From positions 1-19,206 of the forward strand of contig QQUK01000046.1 of assembly GCA_008501655.1 (NCBI GenBank): 19,206 nucleotides of DNA. The letters run 5' to 3'. Shown one piece after another: positions 1-8,319 of the stretch; positions within the stretch are counted from its first letter, which is position 1, and each line of letters begins with the position of its first letter. This stretch comes from Calditrichota bacterium (GTDB lineage: Bacteria; Zixibacteria; MSB-5A5; GN15; FEB-12). Made by a program: the position numbers and the translations under genes. The notes below the pieces were generated by a model, which had not been told where the DNA came from, ran no database searches, and worked only from the letters and a program-made list of their open reading frames with translations.

Positions 1-2561
1 GCCCGTTCTAAATTCTCAAACTCTCCCCCGCGTCGAATAAACGAATCTTCACTAAGCGGGACACCGGAAAGTCGTTCTTTCAGTTCGGAGACAAACGAAC
101 CTAAGTCACGGTCACGCACATTACACTGCACAACAATCCTGCGTTTACTCCACTCACGGGTAATCGTAGCCGGTCCCGGAGTAAGCGAACTGGTTGTTAA
201 GCGATCAAGCGATATCATACTTCCTGATGATGATGAGAGCAGAATTTCACCGACATCTTCCGGAGCATCAAGCTGAGTTGTATCAATCCGAATTGCCAAA
301 TCAAATGAACGTTGGTTTTCGTAAACATCACCGACTTTTATTCCACCGATTGATTCTATAACTGTGAGAACTTCCCGGGAAGTCAATCCAAATCGGGCTA
401 ACCGTTCCCGATCGACTGAAATCTCAAGCTGCGGCTGACCGGTCAATTGTTCAACGGAAACATCGGCTGCTCCGTTAATCGTTTCAACTAATGCAGCAAC
501 CTCTTCCGCTTTTTCCTCGAGATATGTCAGGTCATCCCCAAAAATCTTAATCCCGATATCTGAACGAATTCCGGCAATCATCTCATTTACCCGCATCTCT
601 ATCGGTTGAGTAAAGATTCTGTTTTGTCCGGGAAGGTCAGCAAGTTCAGCATCAATTGCAGCGACCAGTTCCTCCTGCGATGATACTTTTGTCCAATTCT
701 CTCTTGGATGAAGCGACATAAACATATCCGAAAGTTCAATCCCCATCGGATCAGTTGAAAGTTCCGCAGTACCAAGCCGTGTCCATATATGGGAAATTTC
801 ATTTGGAAATTGTTCTAACAGGTTTTGTTCAATTTTGGTGTTGTATTTGACGGCATCTTCTAATGATATCCCGGCAAGACGCACAAAATTCACAACAATA
901 GTACCTTCATTTAATCTTGGTACAAACTCAGAACCGATTCTTGAAAAAAGTATAATTCCACAGATTACTAATACAGCTGCGATTGAAACGACAAACTTGG
1001 CATGCTGCACAGCCTTTGTCACTATCGGTTTATAAATATTTTTCAACCATATCAAGAACTTCGGTTCCGAATCTTTGATACCTTTTTTCAAAAACGTTGC
1101 TATCAAAGCCGGAATAACTGTAAATGACATCAGAAGCGAACCGGTTAAAACAAATACAACCGTTAATGCCATAGGCCGGAATAGTTTCCCTTCTACACCT
1201 TCTAAAGTTAAAATAGGGAGATAGACAATAATAATAATCAACTCACCAAACAGGGTAGGTTTGCGAACTTCCAAAATTGCATCCCGGATAATCTCAAGCT
1301 TTGATTTCCCTGTATTACTCCCTGATAGCCGTCGTACTGCATTTTCAACCTGAATGACTGCATTATCAACCGCTAATCCAAAATCGATAGCACCTAAGGA
1401 CATCAATGACCCGGCAATTGCAAATCGTTCCATCATATCAAATGCAAACAGCATGGAAAGCGGAATTGCTGAAGCAACAATCAATCCGGCACGGAAGGAG
1501 CCTAAAAATATAAACAGTATCGCAATTACAAGCAGCGCACCAAAGAGCAGGTTATGCTCAACTGTTTTCAAAACTTTGGCTACTAAATCGGTTCTTTCGT
1601 ATACCGGTTCCACAGTTATATCATCCGGAAGGGCTGCCTGAATCTCCGAAAGGCGTTCCGAAAGTTTCCCGGTAATCTCAGCCGGGTTCTCCCCGGTAAT
1701 CATAAATCCTAAACCGAGAACCGCTTCACCTTTTCCATTGTAAGTCGTCGCACCCCGTCTGATTTCATGACCGATGACGACATCCCCGATTTGAGAAACT
1801 GTAATTGGTATTGATTCGATAGATGCGATAACAATATTTTTAATCTGTTCAATATTTTCAACTGTTCCGATCCCGCGGATAATCGTCATCTCACCGCTCC
1901 GGATAATCTGACCTCCGGGAACATTGCCAAGTTCATCATCGATACGTTCGACAACTTCATGGAGTGTAAGATTATATTGAGAGAGTCTATCCGGTTCGAA
2001 AAGTATCAGATACTGTTTTTCAAATCCGCCCCAGCTATTGACTTCAGCCACTCCGGGGACAGCAAGCATCTGCGGTTTGATAATCCAATCCTGTGCAGTG
2101 CGCGATGCTGCGATATCATCTGATTCAGATGTCACTACATAATGAAAAATCTCACCAAGTCCGGTAGAGACCGGACCAAGCTGTGGCGAACCTACCGACT
2201 CCGGTAACTCCGCTGAAATCAATCGTTCCGATACCTGTTGACGGGCAAGATAGAGATCAACACCATCCTCAAAAATAATTGTAATTTGGGAGAGTCCATA
2301 CTTTGTTACCGAACGTACTTCTGTCAGCCCGGAAAGTCCGGTGAGTACCTGCTCCAACGGATATGTCACCAATCGCTCAAGATCTTCCGGCGCCCATCCG
2401 GGTGCAGCAACATTGACCTGCACTAACACCGGAGTAGTATCAGGAAAAGCATCAAACGGCAGGTTAAATAACGCCAGAACTCCAAAAAGTGCAAGAAACA
2501 GCGTCAGCACCAAAACCAGTTTTCGGTACTTGATTGTAAATTCTACAAGTTGTCTCAGCAT
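1..2561 (-). CDS. czcA: Heavy-metal efflux RND pump, CzcA/CusA family (3'-truncated by window edge)
   Basis: The frame is open for 853 codons from an ATG at 2561 to the window edge. Family members have about 1,020-1,050 residues, so the last 170-200 are missing. The product is the inner-membrane proton/metal antiporter of a tripartite CBA efflux system. Seen: an N-terminal hydrophobic helix (about residues 13-33) followed by FDAFPDTTPVLVQV, typical of the HME-RND family, and the TM4 motif DFGLAVDNAVIQVEN with Asp393, Asp399 and Glu406. These match the proton-relay acidic residues of CzcA (D402, D408, E415). The porter-domain stretch NEMIAGIRSDIGIKIFGDD resembles divalent-cation (Zn/Co/Cd/Ni) CzcA proteins more than the methionine-rich CusA site, so divalent export is favoured, though the substrate is an inference. 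It starts 5 bp after the adaptor gene stop, so the two are surely co-transcribed. No frameshift or stop was found in the frame. Confidence 0.93.
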   Translation of the reverse strand, partial: MLRQLVEFTIKYRKLVLVLTLFLALFGVLALFNLPFDAFPDTTPVLVQVNVAAPGWAPEDLERLVTYPLEQVLTGLSGLTEVRSVTKYGLSQITIIFEDGVDLYLARQQVSERLISAELPESVGSPQLGPVSTGLGEIFHYVVTSESDDIAASRTAQDWIIKPQMLAVPGVAEVNSWGGFEKQYLILFEPDRLSQYNLTLHEVVERIDDELGNVPGGQIIRSGEMTIIRGIGTVENIEQIKNIVIASIESIPITVSQIGDVVIGHEIRRGATTYNGKGEAVLGLGFMITGENPAEITGKLSERLSEIQAALPDDITVEPVYERTDLVAKVLKTVEHNLLFGALLVIAILFIFLGSFRAGLIVASAIPLSMLFAFDMMERFAIAGSLMSLGAIDFGLAVDNAVIQVENAVRRLSGSNTGKSKLEIIRDAILEVRKPTLFGELIIIIVYLPILTLEGVEGKLFRPMALTVVFVLTGSLLMSFTVIPALIATFLKKGIKDSEPKFLIWLKNIYKPIVTKAVQHAKFVVSIAAVLVICGIILFSRIGSEFVPRLNEGTIVVNFVRLAGISLEDAVKYNTKIEQNLLEQFPNEISHIWTRLGTAELSTDPMGIELSDMFMSLHPRENWTKVSSQEELVAAIDAELADLPGQNRIFTQPIEMRVNEMIAGIRSDIGIKIFGDDLTYLEEKAEEVAALVETINGAADVSVEQLTGQPQLEISVDRERLARFGLTSREVLTVIESIGGIKVGDVYENQRSFDLAIRIDTTQLDAPEDVGEILLSSSSGSMISLDRLTTSSLTPGPATITREWSKRRIVVQCNVRDRDLGSFVSELKERLSGVPLSEDSFIRRGGEFENLER

Positions 2562-2566
2562 ACCGC

Positions 2567-4096
2567 TTATCCTGCTGGTTCAATACCGCAGCAACCGGCA
2601 CCGATAGATGATTTTTTCAATTCCGTCTTGAGAAGGAATGAACCTTCAACGACAACTTCTTCACCTTGCAGAAGACCATCCAAAACCTGATAGTAAGGTC
2701 CCTGACCATCTTCAATGACAACTTTTCTCGGACGGTAGCGGTCAGCTGATTCTTTGACAAACACGACATTACAACACCCTTCCCATTGAACGGCATCTTT
2801 GGGAACCATTGTAATCATATCATTCTGTTCGATCGGGATTATCACCCGTCCGAATTCCCGTGCCTGAAGGGTATGATATGGATCGATGACTTTTGCCCGA
2901 ACAGTACCGGTTCGGGTGTGTTGGTCAAGCATCTGCGATTTCCAGATAATCTCACCACCAACCGCATGAAGCGAACTTCCATCTGAAGTAAACTGTAGTT
3001 TCTGTCCGTAGGTAACCAGTCGCATCTGATCTTCTGTCAGTCTTGCTTCAATCCACATCGCCTGTGGGTCTGCAATAACAGCAAACGAAGCACCAGCTTC
3101 AAGAAGTTCTCCAAGTTTTGCTCTTCGCTCTACAAGGAGTCCTGTTGATGATGCCCGGAGTGCAAAGGTATAAGAAATAGCTTTTGTCTCTTTCACATCA
3201 TTTATATCTGTAAACGTTAGTCCGGCTGATAAAAGCAGACCTTCTATTGAAATCATTTCCGCTTTAGCTTTTTCAGTCATGGCATTCTGAGAATCAAAAT
3301 CTGACTGACTGATCAGATTTCCCTCAAGCATCTTTTGGTGACGCTCAAGTTCTTTTCGTTCTACTTCATATGATGCAAATTTAGAAACAAGCGATGATTT
3401 TAGTTGTGCGATTTCAGGAGACTGCATCAACGCAAGGACTTCACCTTCCTTGACAATTTCACCGGGTGATTTTAACCATTTGGTCACCGATGATTTTAAC
3501 GTTGTCGTCAGATGTGTCATATATGCCTCATCAAAAACTGTTTCAGCCGGCGCAGTCACCGTTGTTTTCTGCTGGTCAGAATGAACTTCAAGAGTAGATA
3601 TCCCGGCTTTTTCAACAGTTCTTACCGAAGCAAACTGTATCAAGGCATCATTAGTTGCACAAATCTCCTGATTCTCTCTGAAAAATAATGATACTGCTAT
3701 CTCTTTATCAGCAAGTTCAGCATTCATTGTCCGCAAAATCTCTTCCTGAGGGAATCGAATACCCGGATTACACAAACGGCATTGAGATTCAGGCAGATCA
3801 TGTCCGGCACACCAGTCACCCGATTCTTTAAATGATGGTATGAGGGAAGGATTACACTTTGTGCAGGTTGATTCCGGAACTGAATGTTCACGGCACCAAT
3901 CAAATTCGTCAGTTGCCGTTGCGATGGTTGTTGTCTCTGATGTACCATGACCTTCGCCTTCGGCATGGTTATGCCCGGCATGATCATCAACAGCAGCTTG
4001 AGTTTCTGCATGAGCATCAGCATCTGTATGATCGGTACTTCCGCATCCGACTAAAATGAAAAGTGATAAAAATATTATAAATTGTTTTAAACTCAT
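2567..4096 (-). CDS. czcB: RND efflux periplasmic adaptor (membrane fusion) lipoprotein with His-rich and duplicated Cys/His metal-binding N-terminus
   Basis: This 509-residue protein links the RND pump to an outer-membrane channel. Residues 1-18 form a lipoprotein signal with lipobox LVGC (Cys18). A His/Asp/Glu-rich linker follows (His 23, 29, 39, 42, 44, 50). Then come two copies, 28 residues apart, of the pattern W-C-x2-H-x2-P-E-S-x-C-x2-C-N-P (residues 67-83 and 95-111), probable metal-binding knuckles. The rest is a CusB/HlyD-type adaptor: a lipoyl-like half motif near SPGEIVKEGEVLALMQSP, an alpha-helical hairpin, and beta-barrel and membrane-proximal domains containing EGCCNVVFV. A CC pair (502-503) lies seven residues from the C-terminus. 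The start has a good ribosome-binding site (GGAGAAG about 5 nt upstream). It sits between a Cys/His-rich exported protein gene and the pump gene. Family assignment is firm; metal specificity is inferred. Confidence 0.93.
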   Translation of the reverse strand: MSLKQFIIFLSLFILVGCGSTDHTDADAHAETQAAVDDHAGHNHAEGEGHGTSETTTIATATDEFDWCREHSVPESTCTKCNPSLIPSFKESGDWCAGHDLPESQCRLCNPGIRFPQEEILRTMNAELADKEIAVSLFFRENQEICATNDALIQFASVRTVEKAGISTLEVHSDQQKTTVTAPAETVFDEAYMTHLTTTLKSSVTKWLKSPGEIVKEGEVLALMQSPEIAQLKSSLVSKFASYEVERKELERHQKMLEGNLISQSDFDSQNAMTEKAKAEMISIEGLLLSAGLTFTDINDVKETKAISYTFALRASSTGLLVERRAKLGELLEAGASFAVIADPQAMWIEARLTEDQMRLVTYGQKLQFTSDGSSLHAVGGEIIWKSQMLDQHTRTGTVRAKVIDPYHTLQAREFGRVIIPIEQNDMITMVPKDAVQWEGCCNVVFVKESADRYRPRKVVIEDGQGPYYQVLDGLLQGEEVVVEGSFLLKTELKKSSIGAGCCGIEPAG

Positions 4097-4174
4097 ATCT
4101 TCTCCAGTTGATAAAACTATGTAACGTTATTATTGGTATAAAATTATGATAATTAAGAACTAAAAAGATATGAA

Positions 4175-4594
4175 TCAGCAGAAAATTACTGTGGATGAAA
4201 TTGATATATGAGCTTTGTTTTCAGTCGAAGGATATTTATGTGAATTGACTGAATGTATCTGTTGCAGAATTGATTGACTATAACTGATATCAGGTGTAGT
4301 TATTGAATATAGTTTATTGATATGATTGAGTTTTTCGGAATTGTTTCTTTTTGACCAAAGATGATTGGAAACTTCAATATCAGAACAATCGGAACATCCG
4401 TCAGCATCATCATGAAAATCAGTTGATGATTCAGCATGAGTTTCTTCGGCACAACAGTCTGAATAGATCGGTTCAAGTTCAACATGTCCGTCATTTGCAA
4501 TACAGAAAATTGAAGCCGAACCCGAAAAAATCGTTCCGGTTATAAATGCTGCTAATAGCAATAAAGTTAGTATGTTCTGTGCTCTGTTTTTCAT
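4175..4594 (-). CDS. Small exported Cys/His-rich protein heading the metal-efflux operon (function unknown)
   Basis: The protein has 139 residues. A lysine/arginine start (MKNR) and a hydrophobic core (residues 8-28) look like a signal peptide. The mature part has an acidic, Cys/His-rich segment: Cys31 in FCIANDGHVELE, Cys47-Cys48, His53, His61 and CSDC at 67-70 followed by DIEV. A Ser/Asn-rich tail without obvious domains ends in Cys139. I recall short hypothetical proteins with a C-I-x2-D-G-H motif, a central CC and a C-x2-C-x-D-I element beside RND metal-efflux operons, but I could not check this. The gene ends 78 bp before the adaptor start and is probably its operon leader. A role as periplasmic metal buffer, chaperone or sensor for the pump is inference. 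No Shine-Dalgarno sequence precedes the ATG; see the promoter at 4602-4629. Confidence 0.72.
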   Translation of the reverse strand: MKNRAQNILTLLLLAAFITGTIFSGSASIFCIANDGHVELEPIYSDCCAEETHAESSTDFHDDADGCSDCSDIEVSNHLWSKRNNSEKLNHINKLYSITTPDISYSQSILQQIHSVNSHKYPSTENKAHISISSTVIFC

Positions 4595-4601
4595 TGGCTT
4601 T

Positions 4602-4629
4602 AATATACAATATATATCGGTTCTGTCAA
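4602..4629 (-). promoter_or_regulatory. Putative sigma70-type promoter of the metal-efflux operon
   Basis: Read on the minus strand, TTGACA (4629-4624) is separated by 16 nt from TATATT (4607-4602). The expected start of transcription, about 7 nt downstream, falls at about 4595, directly before the ATG at 4594. The transcript would therefore be leaderless or nearly so, which fits the absence of a ribosome-binding site. Prediction from sequence only; promoter preferences of this phylum are unknown to me. Confidence 0.45.
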
Positions 4630-4674
4630 TGAAGATATTAGGGCAAACTATATAAATGGTTAAGAATTAAACAG

Positions 4675-5268
4675 TTATGACGAAAAGGTACAATCGAGGT
4701 CTTTTAAAACCCCATTTTTAATCGAATATATCCAGCCATGCACCCAAAGCTTCCCGCCATCAGCCCACCGATTCTGCACAATCGTCGAATTACAGACATT
4801 TTGGACCTGTTCAATGACGTTCAATTCACAAAGTCTGTCGATTTTATTTGGTTCCGATAGTTTACTTAGCTCATCTTTATGGAAGCGATATACATCCTTG
4901 ATATGTCTCAGCCAATTGTCGATTAGTCCATGCTGCTTATTATCAAGGGCTGCCTTGATTCCACCGCAGCCATAATGTCCACATACGATAATATGTTCAA
5001 CCTGCAGGACTTCTACAGCAAACTGGATAACCGATAGAGCATTCAGGTCGGTATGCACAACAACATTGGCAATATTGCGATGAACAAAGACTTCACCTGG
5101 CGGGAGATTGACAATCTGATTGGCTGGAACCCGGGAATCGGAACAGCCTATCCAGAGATAATTCGGCTCCTGCTGCAAGGAAAGTTCAGAGAAAAACTCC
5201 GGATTCTCTTTTTTAATTTCATCTGCCCATTTGGCATTACGTTCAAAAAGATGTTTGAGTGATTTCAT
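4675..5268 (-). CDS. can: Beta-class carbonic anhydrase
   Basis: This 197-residue cytoplasmic zinc enzyme interconverts CO2 and bicarbonate. All active-site signatures are present at the same positions as in E. coli Can: Cys42 and Asp44-x-Arg46 in CSDSR, then His98 and Cys101 in GHYGCGG. Zinc ligands are Cys42, His98 and Cys101, with Asp44/Arg46 as the catalytic dyad. The length matches bacterial family members (about 200-220). The C-terminal LWVHGWIYSIKNGVL is also typical. The gene lies alone between the efflux operon and the terminator of the calcium-repeat protein, so it probably has its own promoter (5276-5303). No Shine-Dalgarno sequence precedes the ATG. A bicarbonate supply role for carboxylation fits the general neighbourhood (PEP carboxykinase), but no operon link exists. 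Confidence 0.96.
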   Translation of the reverse strand: MKSLKHLFERNAKWADEIKKENPEFFSELSLQQEPNYLWIGCSDSRVPANQIVNLPPGEVFVHRNIANVVVHTDLNALSVIQFAVEVLQVEHIIVCGHYGCGGIKAALDNKQHGLIDNWLRHIKDVYRFHKDELSKLSEPNKIDRLCELNVIEQVQNVCNSTIVQNRWADGGKLWVHGWIYSIKNGVLKDLDCTFSS

Positions 5269-5275
5269 TAGAGTA

Positions 5276-5303
5276 ATTAAAATAGATAAGCAGTTAAAGT
5301 CAA
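5276..5303 (-). promoter_or_regulatory. Putative promoter of the carbonic anhydrase gene
   Basis: On the minus strand TTGACT (5303-5298) is followed after 16 nt by TTTAAT (5281-5276). The predicted transcription start, about 5269, abuts the ATG at 5268. With no ribosome-binding site present, a leaderless mRNA is plausible. The -10 box is only a moderate match. Confidence 0.4.
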
Positions 5304-5316
5304 CAATAGCCGGAGA

Positions 5317-5341
5317 TAAAAAAAGCCCGCCGAGGCGGGCT
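5317..5341 (-). terminator. Rho-independent terminator after the calcium-repeat protein gene
   Basis: The GC-rich inverted repeat AGCCCGCC/GGCGGGCT (5324-5341) is followed on the minus strand by seven Ts (5324-5318). It lies 7 bp past the stop codon of the minus-strand gene at 5348-8128. The plus-strand side lacks a T-run, so it works for minus-strand transcription only. Confidence 0.9.
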
Positions 5342-5347
5342 TATAAA

Positions 5348-8128
5348 CTATTTCAGTAATATCATCGTTTTCGTCTCAGAAAAATCATCAGTGGTCAGTT
5401 TGTACAGATATACTCCGGACGATACTTTTTTACCTGATTTATTCATACCATCCCATACAATTCGATAAACACCTGCTGCATGATTTTTATCAACCAGGGT
5501 TTTAACTTTCTGCCCAAGAACATTAAAGACTTCGATTGAAACATTTGCGCGTGCAGGAATCGAGTATTCTATTGCTGTCTCCGGGTTAAACGGATTCGGA
5601 TAGTTTTGTGAAAGAGTAAAACTCTCCGGGATCTCAGGACTGATAAGCTCTTCAACCGATACCGGTGATGTACCTATACCAACGGTAAACGGTGAGAAGG
5701 AATCTGTTTCACCACAAACAATATTACTTACAGTATCAAGGGTAGTTGTCACATCAAACCAAGCTGTATCATATACAAAATTTGCCGTATCCCAATAAAC
5801 GACGTTATGCCAGAGAGCAACCATCGATTCCATATCAGCATCCATTCCTGTATCATCATAATCGATACAGATTGTATATGGAGGAGTAGTATACCAGGAT
5901 TGAAGAATATCTATATGATATACTGTCGCACCACCGGGGAGAATCGTAAATGCTCCGTTTGCAGGTGGGTCATCACCATCTGTTGTTACAACTTCAAGAG
6001 ATGTCTGATTATTTACTTCCGGAATTGTTACAGTTACACCACTTCCGCCGTCAACGACGACATCAGTACCGGTTGGAGTGGTGACCATATTTACACAACT
6101 ATCACCGATACCGTCATAATTCCAGTCTTCCTGGTCAGGGTTATAAACTGATGGACAAATATCACAGGAATCACCAATACCGTCACTATCTAAATCTTCC
6201 TGATTAGGATTATAGATATTATGACAATTATCAGTTGGACAGGTTTCAGCAGCATACCCCCAGCCAAAACCATCACCATCAGGATCTTCACAATCATCAC
6301 AATGAGAACCGCTTCCATCTCCATCAAGGTCCTGCTGATAATCATTGGCAATATCCGGGCAGTTGTCACAGAGGTCACCATAATTATCACCATCTGAATT
6401 TTCTTGGTTTGGATTTACATCGTATCGACAATTATCACATTGATTACCGATACCGTCACTATCATCATCAAGTTGTGCTTCATTATCATTATCCGGACAA
6501 TTATCACAGGCATCCGGAATTCTATCAAGATCTATATCCTGTTGATCAGGGTTGTAGGTCGATGGACAACCATCACATGCATCTCCAACACCATCAACAT
6601 CTTCATCTTCCTGTCCGGGATTTGGGAAGTTTGAACAGTTATCTTCCCCTATGCAAGTAGTGTTTAGTGGAAAACCAACATCACCGTAACCATCCCAATC
6701 GGAGTCAGTACAATCATCACAAGCATCACCAATACCATCATGGTCGGTATCAACTTGGTCACTGTTTGCATTTGTAGGACAGTTATCACAAAGATCACCA
6801 TAGCCATCACTATCGGTATCTATATCAGCTTCACATTCCGGTTCCTCAAAGATACAGGTATAGACATGGAATATGATTGTATCCGGGTCATAAGGTAAAT
6901 ATTTTTCCCATCCAGAAAGCAAATCTCCTTTACCATCACCATTGATATCTCCGGCAAAATCTAACCTATCACCTGTATAATTCGATTGAGGACCACTTAT
7001 TGTTTGAAGCATAGAACCATCAACACCGGAATAAATATGTATCCTATTATATTGGTGTGTTGAATCTGCTACAGCCATATCCGGTGTACCGTCCAGGTTA
7101 ACATCACCAGCGGCGGAAACAGACATCCCAAAACGTAGATTTGAGGTATTGTTTCTTAGTGTATAGAGTGGTTCTTTATTCATGATTTGAGTTGAGTCAT
7201 AGACTCCAGAGAAAACCCAACAGGAATCATCTCTTGATAATGAATTCCCTTGGTCTGCATGTCCGATAATGATATCATTTATTCCATCTCCGTCTACATC
7301 TCCAACATTATCGATATCATTACCAAATCTATAGTTATCATAAACATCCATTCCTGCATGCCATAAATGCAATGTATCACCATCAGCACCTGATATAGCC
7401 ATTACTTCTCCATGTTCATAAAACCATCCATTCAAATAAACATCTTTTCTTGGGATACCAATAGCAAAGTCATCATAGCCATCTTCGTTTAAGTCTCCCA
7501 TACCGGCAACTGTTTGACCAAAAAAAGTTATATCACCACATATACCCCAAAGTTCGTGTAGGTATGAACCATCAGCTCCGGAAACAACTACCACTCTTCC
7601 TGCCTGATTAGTTCCGGGATTATTACACTCTGCTCGTGAATACCCAAGGAGAATATCATTTACTCCGTCATTGTTGACATCACCGGCTGCATCAATTGCA
7701 TCACAACGCGGTAAAGTCATGAGTTGTGAACCATCTGCACCTGAGAATAAACCAGCATCATAATTTTGCATGAGATCTGCGATGACAAAGTCATCATGAT
7801 TATCACCATTGATATCGCCAACACCTCTTGCAAGTGCACCAAAACCCCATCCAGTAAAATCTCTCCCAGATATTGTATAGAGTATCAACCCCGTTCGCCC
7901 GGAGTGAACATAGATAGCGCCGTTTGAATTGTCAGCTCCCTCCGAACAGATGAGAAAATCATCGTATCCATCATTATTGACATCACCTGCATAAGTGATC
8001 TCATATTCAAAACTACTCTCTTCGGCAAGTGAATCAATAATATAAGATTCTATACACTGTGCCTGAACAGTACTACCTGCCATTAATAAAATAACAATTA
8101 AAATAGATAAGATTAGCGGTTTTTTCAT
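5348..8128 (-). CDS. Secreted FG-GAP / thrombospondin type-3 calcium-repeat protein with type IX secretion sorting domain
   Basis: From the ATG at 8128 this is a 926-residue exported protein. Residues 1-23 are a signal peptide (MKKPLILS..., cleavage after VQA). About residues 25-430 hold repeats such as GDVNNDGYDDFLI and GDINGDGKGDLL, the calcium-binding FG-GAP/VCBS pattern of a beta-propeller. About 432-680 hold some eleven thrombospondin type-3 units (pattern DxDxDGxGDxCDNCP), rich in Asp and Cys. A beta-rich linker follows. The last 90-95 residues (NYPNPFNP ... LGQKVKTL ... SGVYLYKL) form a Por/type IX sorting domain, predicting export through the outer membrane and surface anchoring or release. 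The TTG at 8143 also opens the frame, but the ribosome-binding site AGAGGA ends 5 nt before the ATG at 8128, so the shorter form is chosen. Its function (adhesion, matrix or cargo display) is unknown. It is monocistronic with its own terminator. Confidence 0.9.
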   Translation of the reverse strand: MKKPLILSILIVILLMAGSTVQAQCIESYIIDSLAEESSFEYEITYAGDVNNDGYDDFLICSEGADNSNGAIYVHSGRTGLILYTISGRDFTGWGFGALARGVGDINGDNHDDFVIADLMQNYDAGLFSGADGSQLMTLPRCDAIDAAGDVNNDGVNDILLGYSRAECNNPGTNQAGRVVVVSGADGSYLHELWGICGDITFFGQTVAGMGDLNEDGYDDFAIGIPRKDVYLNGWFYEHGEVMAISGADGDTLHLWHAGMDVYDNYRFGNDIDNVGDVDGDGINDIIIGHADQGNSLSRDDSCWVFSGVYDSTQIMNKEPLYTLRNNTSNLRFGMSVSAAGDVNLDGTPDMAVADSTHQYNRIHIYSGVDGSMLQTISGPQSNYTGDRLDFAGDINGDGKGDLLSGWEKYLPYDPDTIIFHVYTCIFEEPECEADIDTDSDGYGDLCDNCPTNANSDQVDTDHDGIGDACDDCTDSDWDGYGDVGFPLNTTCIGEDNCSNFPNPGQEDEDVDGVGDACDGCPSTYNPDQQDIDLDRIPDACDNCPDNDNEAQLDDDSDGIGNQCDNCRYDVNPNQENSDGDNYGDLCDNCPDIANDYQQDLDGDGSGSHCDDCEDPDGDGFGWGYAAETCPTDNCHNIYNPNQEDLDSDGIGDSCDICPSVYNPDQEDWNYDGIGDSCVNMVTTPTGTDVVVDGGSGVTVTIPEVNNQTSLEVVTTDGDDPPANGAFTILPGGATVYHIDILQSWYTTPPYTICIDYDDTGMDADMESMVALWHNVVYWDTANFVYDTAWFDVTTTLDTVSNIVCGETDSFSPFTVGIGTSPVSVEELISPEIPESFTLSQNYPNPFNPETAIEYSIPARANVSIEVFNVLGQKVKTLVDKNHAAGVYRIVWDGMNKSGKKVSSGVYLYKLTTDDFSETKTMILLK

Positions 8129-8133
8129 AGCTA

Positions 8134-8139
8134 TCCTCT
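8134..8139 (-). promoter_or_regulatory. Ribosome-binding site that fixes the start of the FG-GAP protein at 8128
   Basis: On the minus strand AGAGGA is followed by 5 nt and then ATG at 8128. The in-frame TTG at 8143 lies upstream of this site and has no comparable sequence before it. Confidence 0.75.
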
Positions 8140-8156
8140 TCAATTAAAGTATACAA

Positions 8157-8182
8157 ATTTTGTGGACTATTGTGTCCAAAAT
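8157..8182. promoter_or_regulatory. Operator-like dyad upstream of the FG-GAP protein gene
   Basis: An imperfect inverted repeat pairs ATTTT and GGAC (8157-8161, 8164-8167) with GTCC and AAAAT (8174-8182), with two unpaired bases on the left arm. On the minus strand a possible -10 box TATACT lies just downstream (8153-8148). No well-spaced -35 box was found. It could be a regulator-binding site; nothing identifies the regulator. Confidence 0.25.
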
Positions 8183-8270
8183 ATACAATAAAACTCCCCT
8201 TTTTCAAAGCGATAATATACACTAACTTGTCTTTTTTTTTAAAAAAACTCATATAACGCTGATATACAGC

Positions 8271-8298
8271 AAAAAAAAGCCCGCATATAGCGGGCTTT
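8271..8298 (-). terminator. Rho-independent terminator of the PEP carboxykinase gene
   Basis: AAAGCCCGC (8276-8284) and GCGGGCTTT (8290-8298) form a perfect 9-bp stem with a 5-nt loop. On the minus strand it is followed by a T-run (8278-8271), about 21 bp after the PEP carboxykinase stop codon. Confidence 0.9.
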
Positions 8299-8319
8299 CC
8301 TTACATCTATAAAAAACAA

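Noticed and set aside
6235..6660. Long plus-strand frame with a striking His-rich translation (many HH/NHH runs)
   Set aside because: It is the antisense of the Asp-rich thrombospondin type-3 repeats: GAT/GAC codons read as ATC/GTC or shifted CAT on the other strand. There is no ribosome-binding site and no independent signal.
8143..8143. TTG start for the FG-GAP protein, giving five extra residues
   Set aside because: The ribosome-binding site AGAGGA lies between this TTG and the ATG at 8128, so initiation at the ATG is better supported and gives a normal signal peptide.
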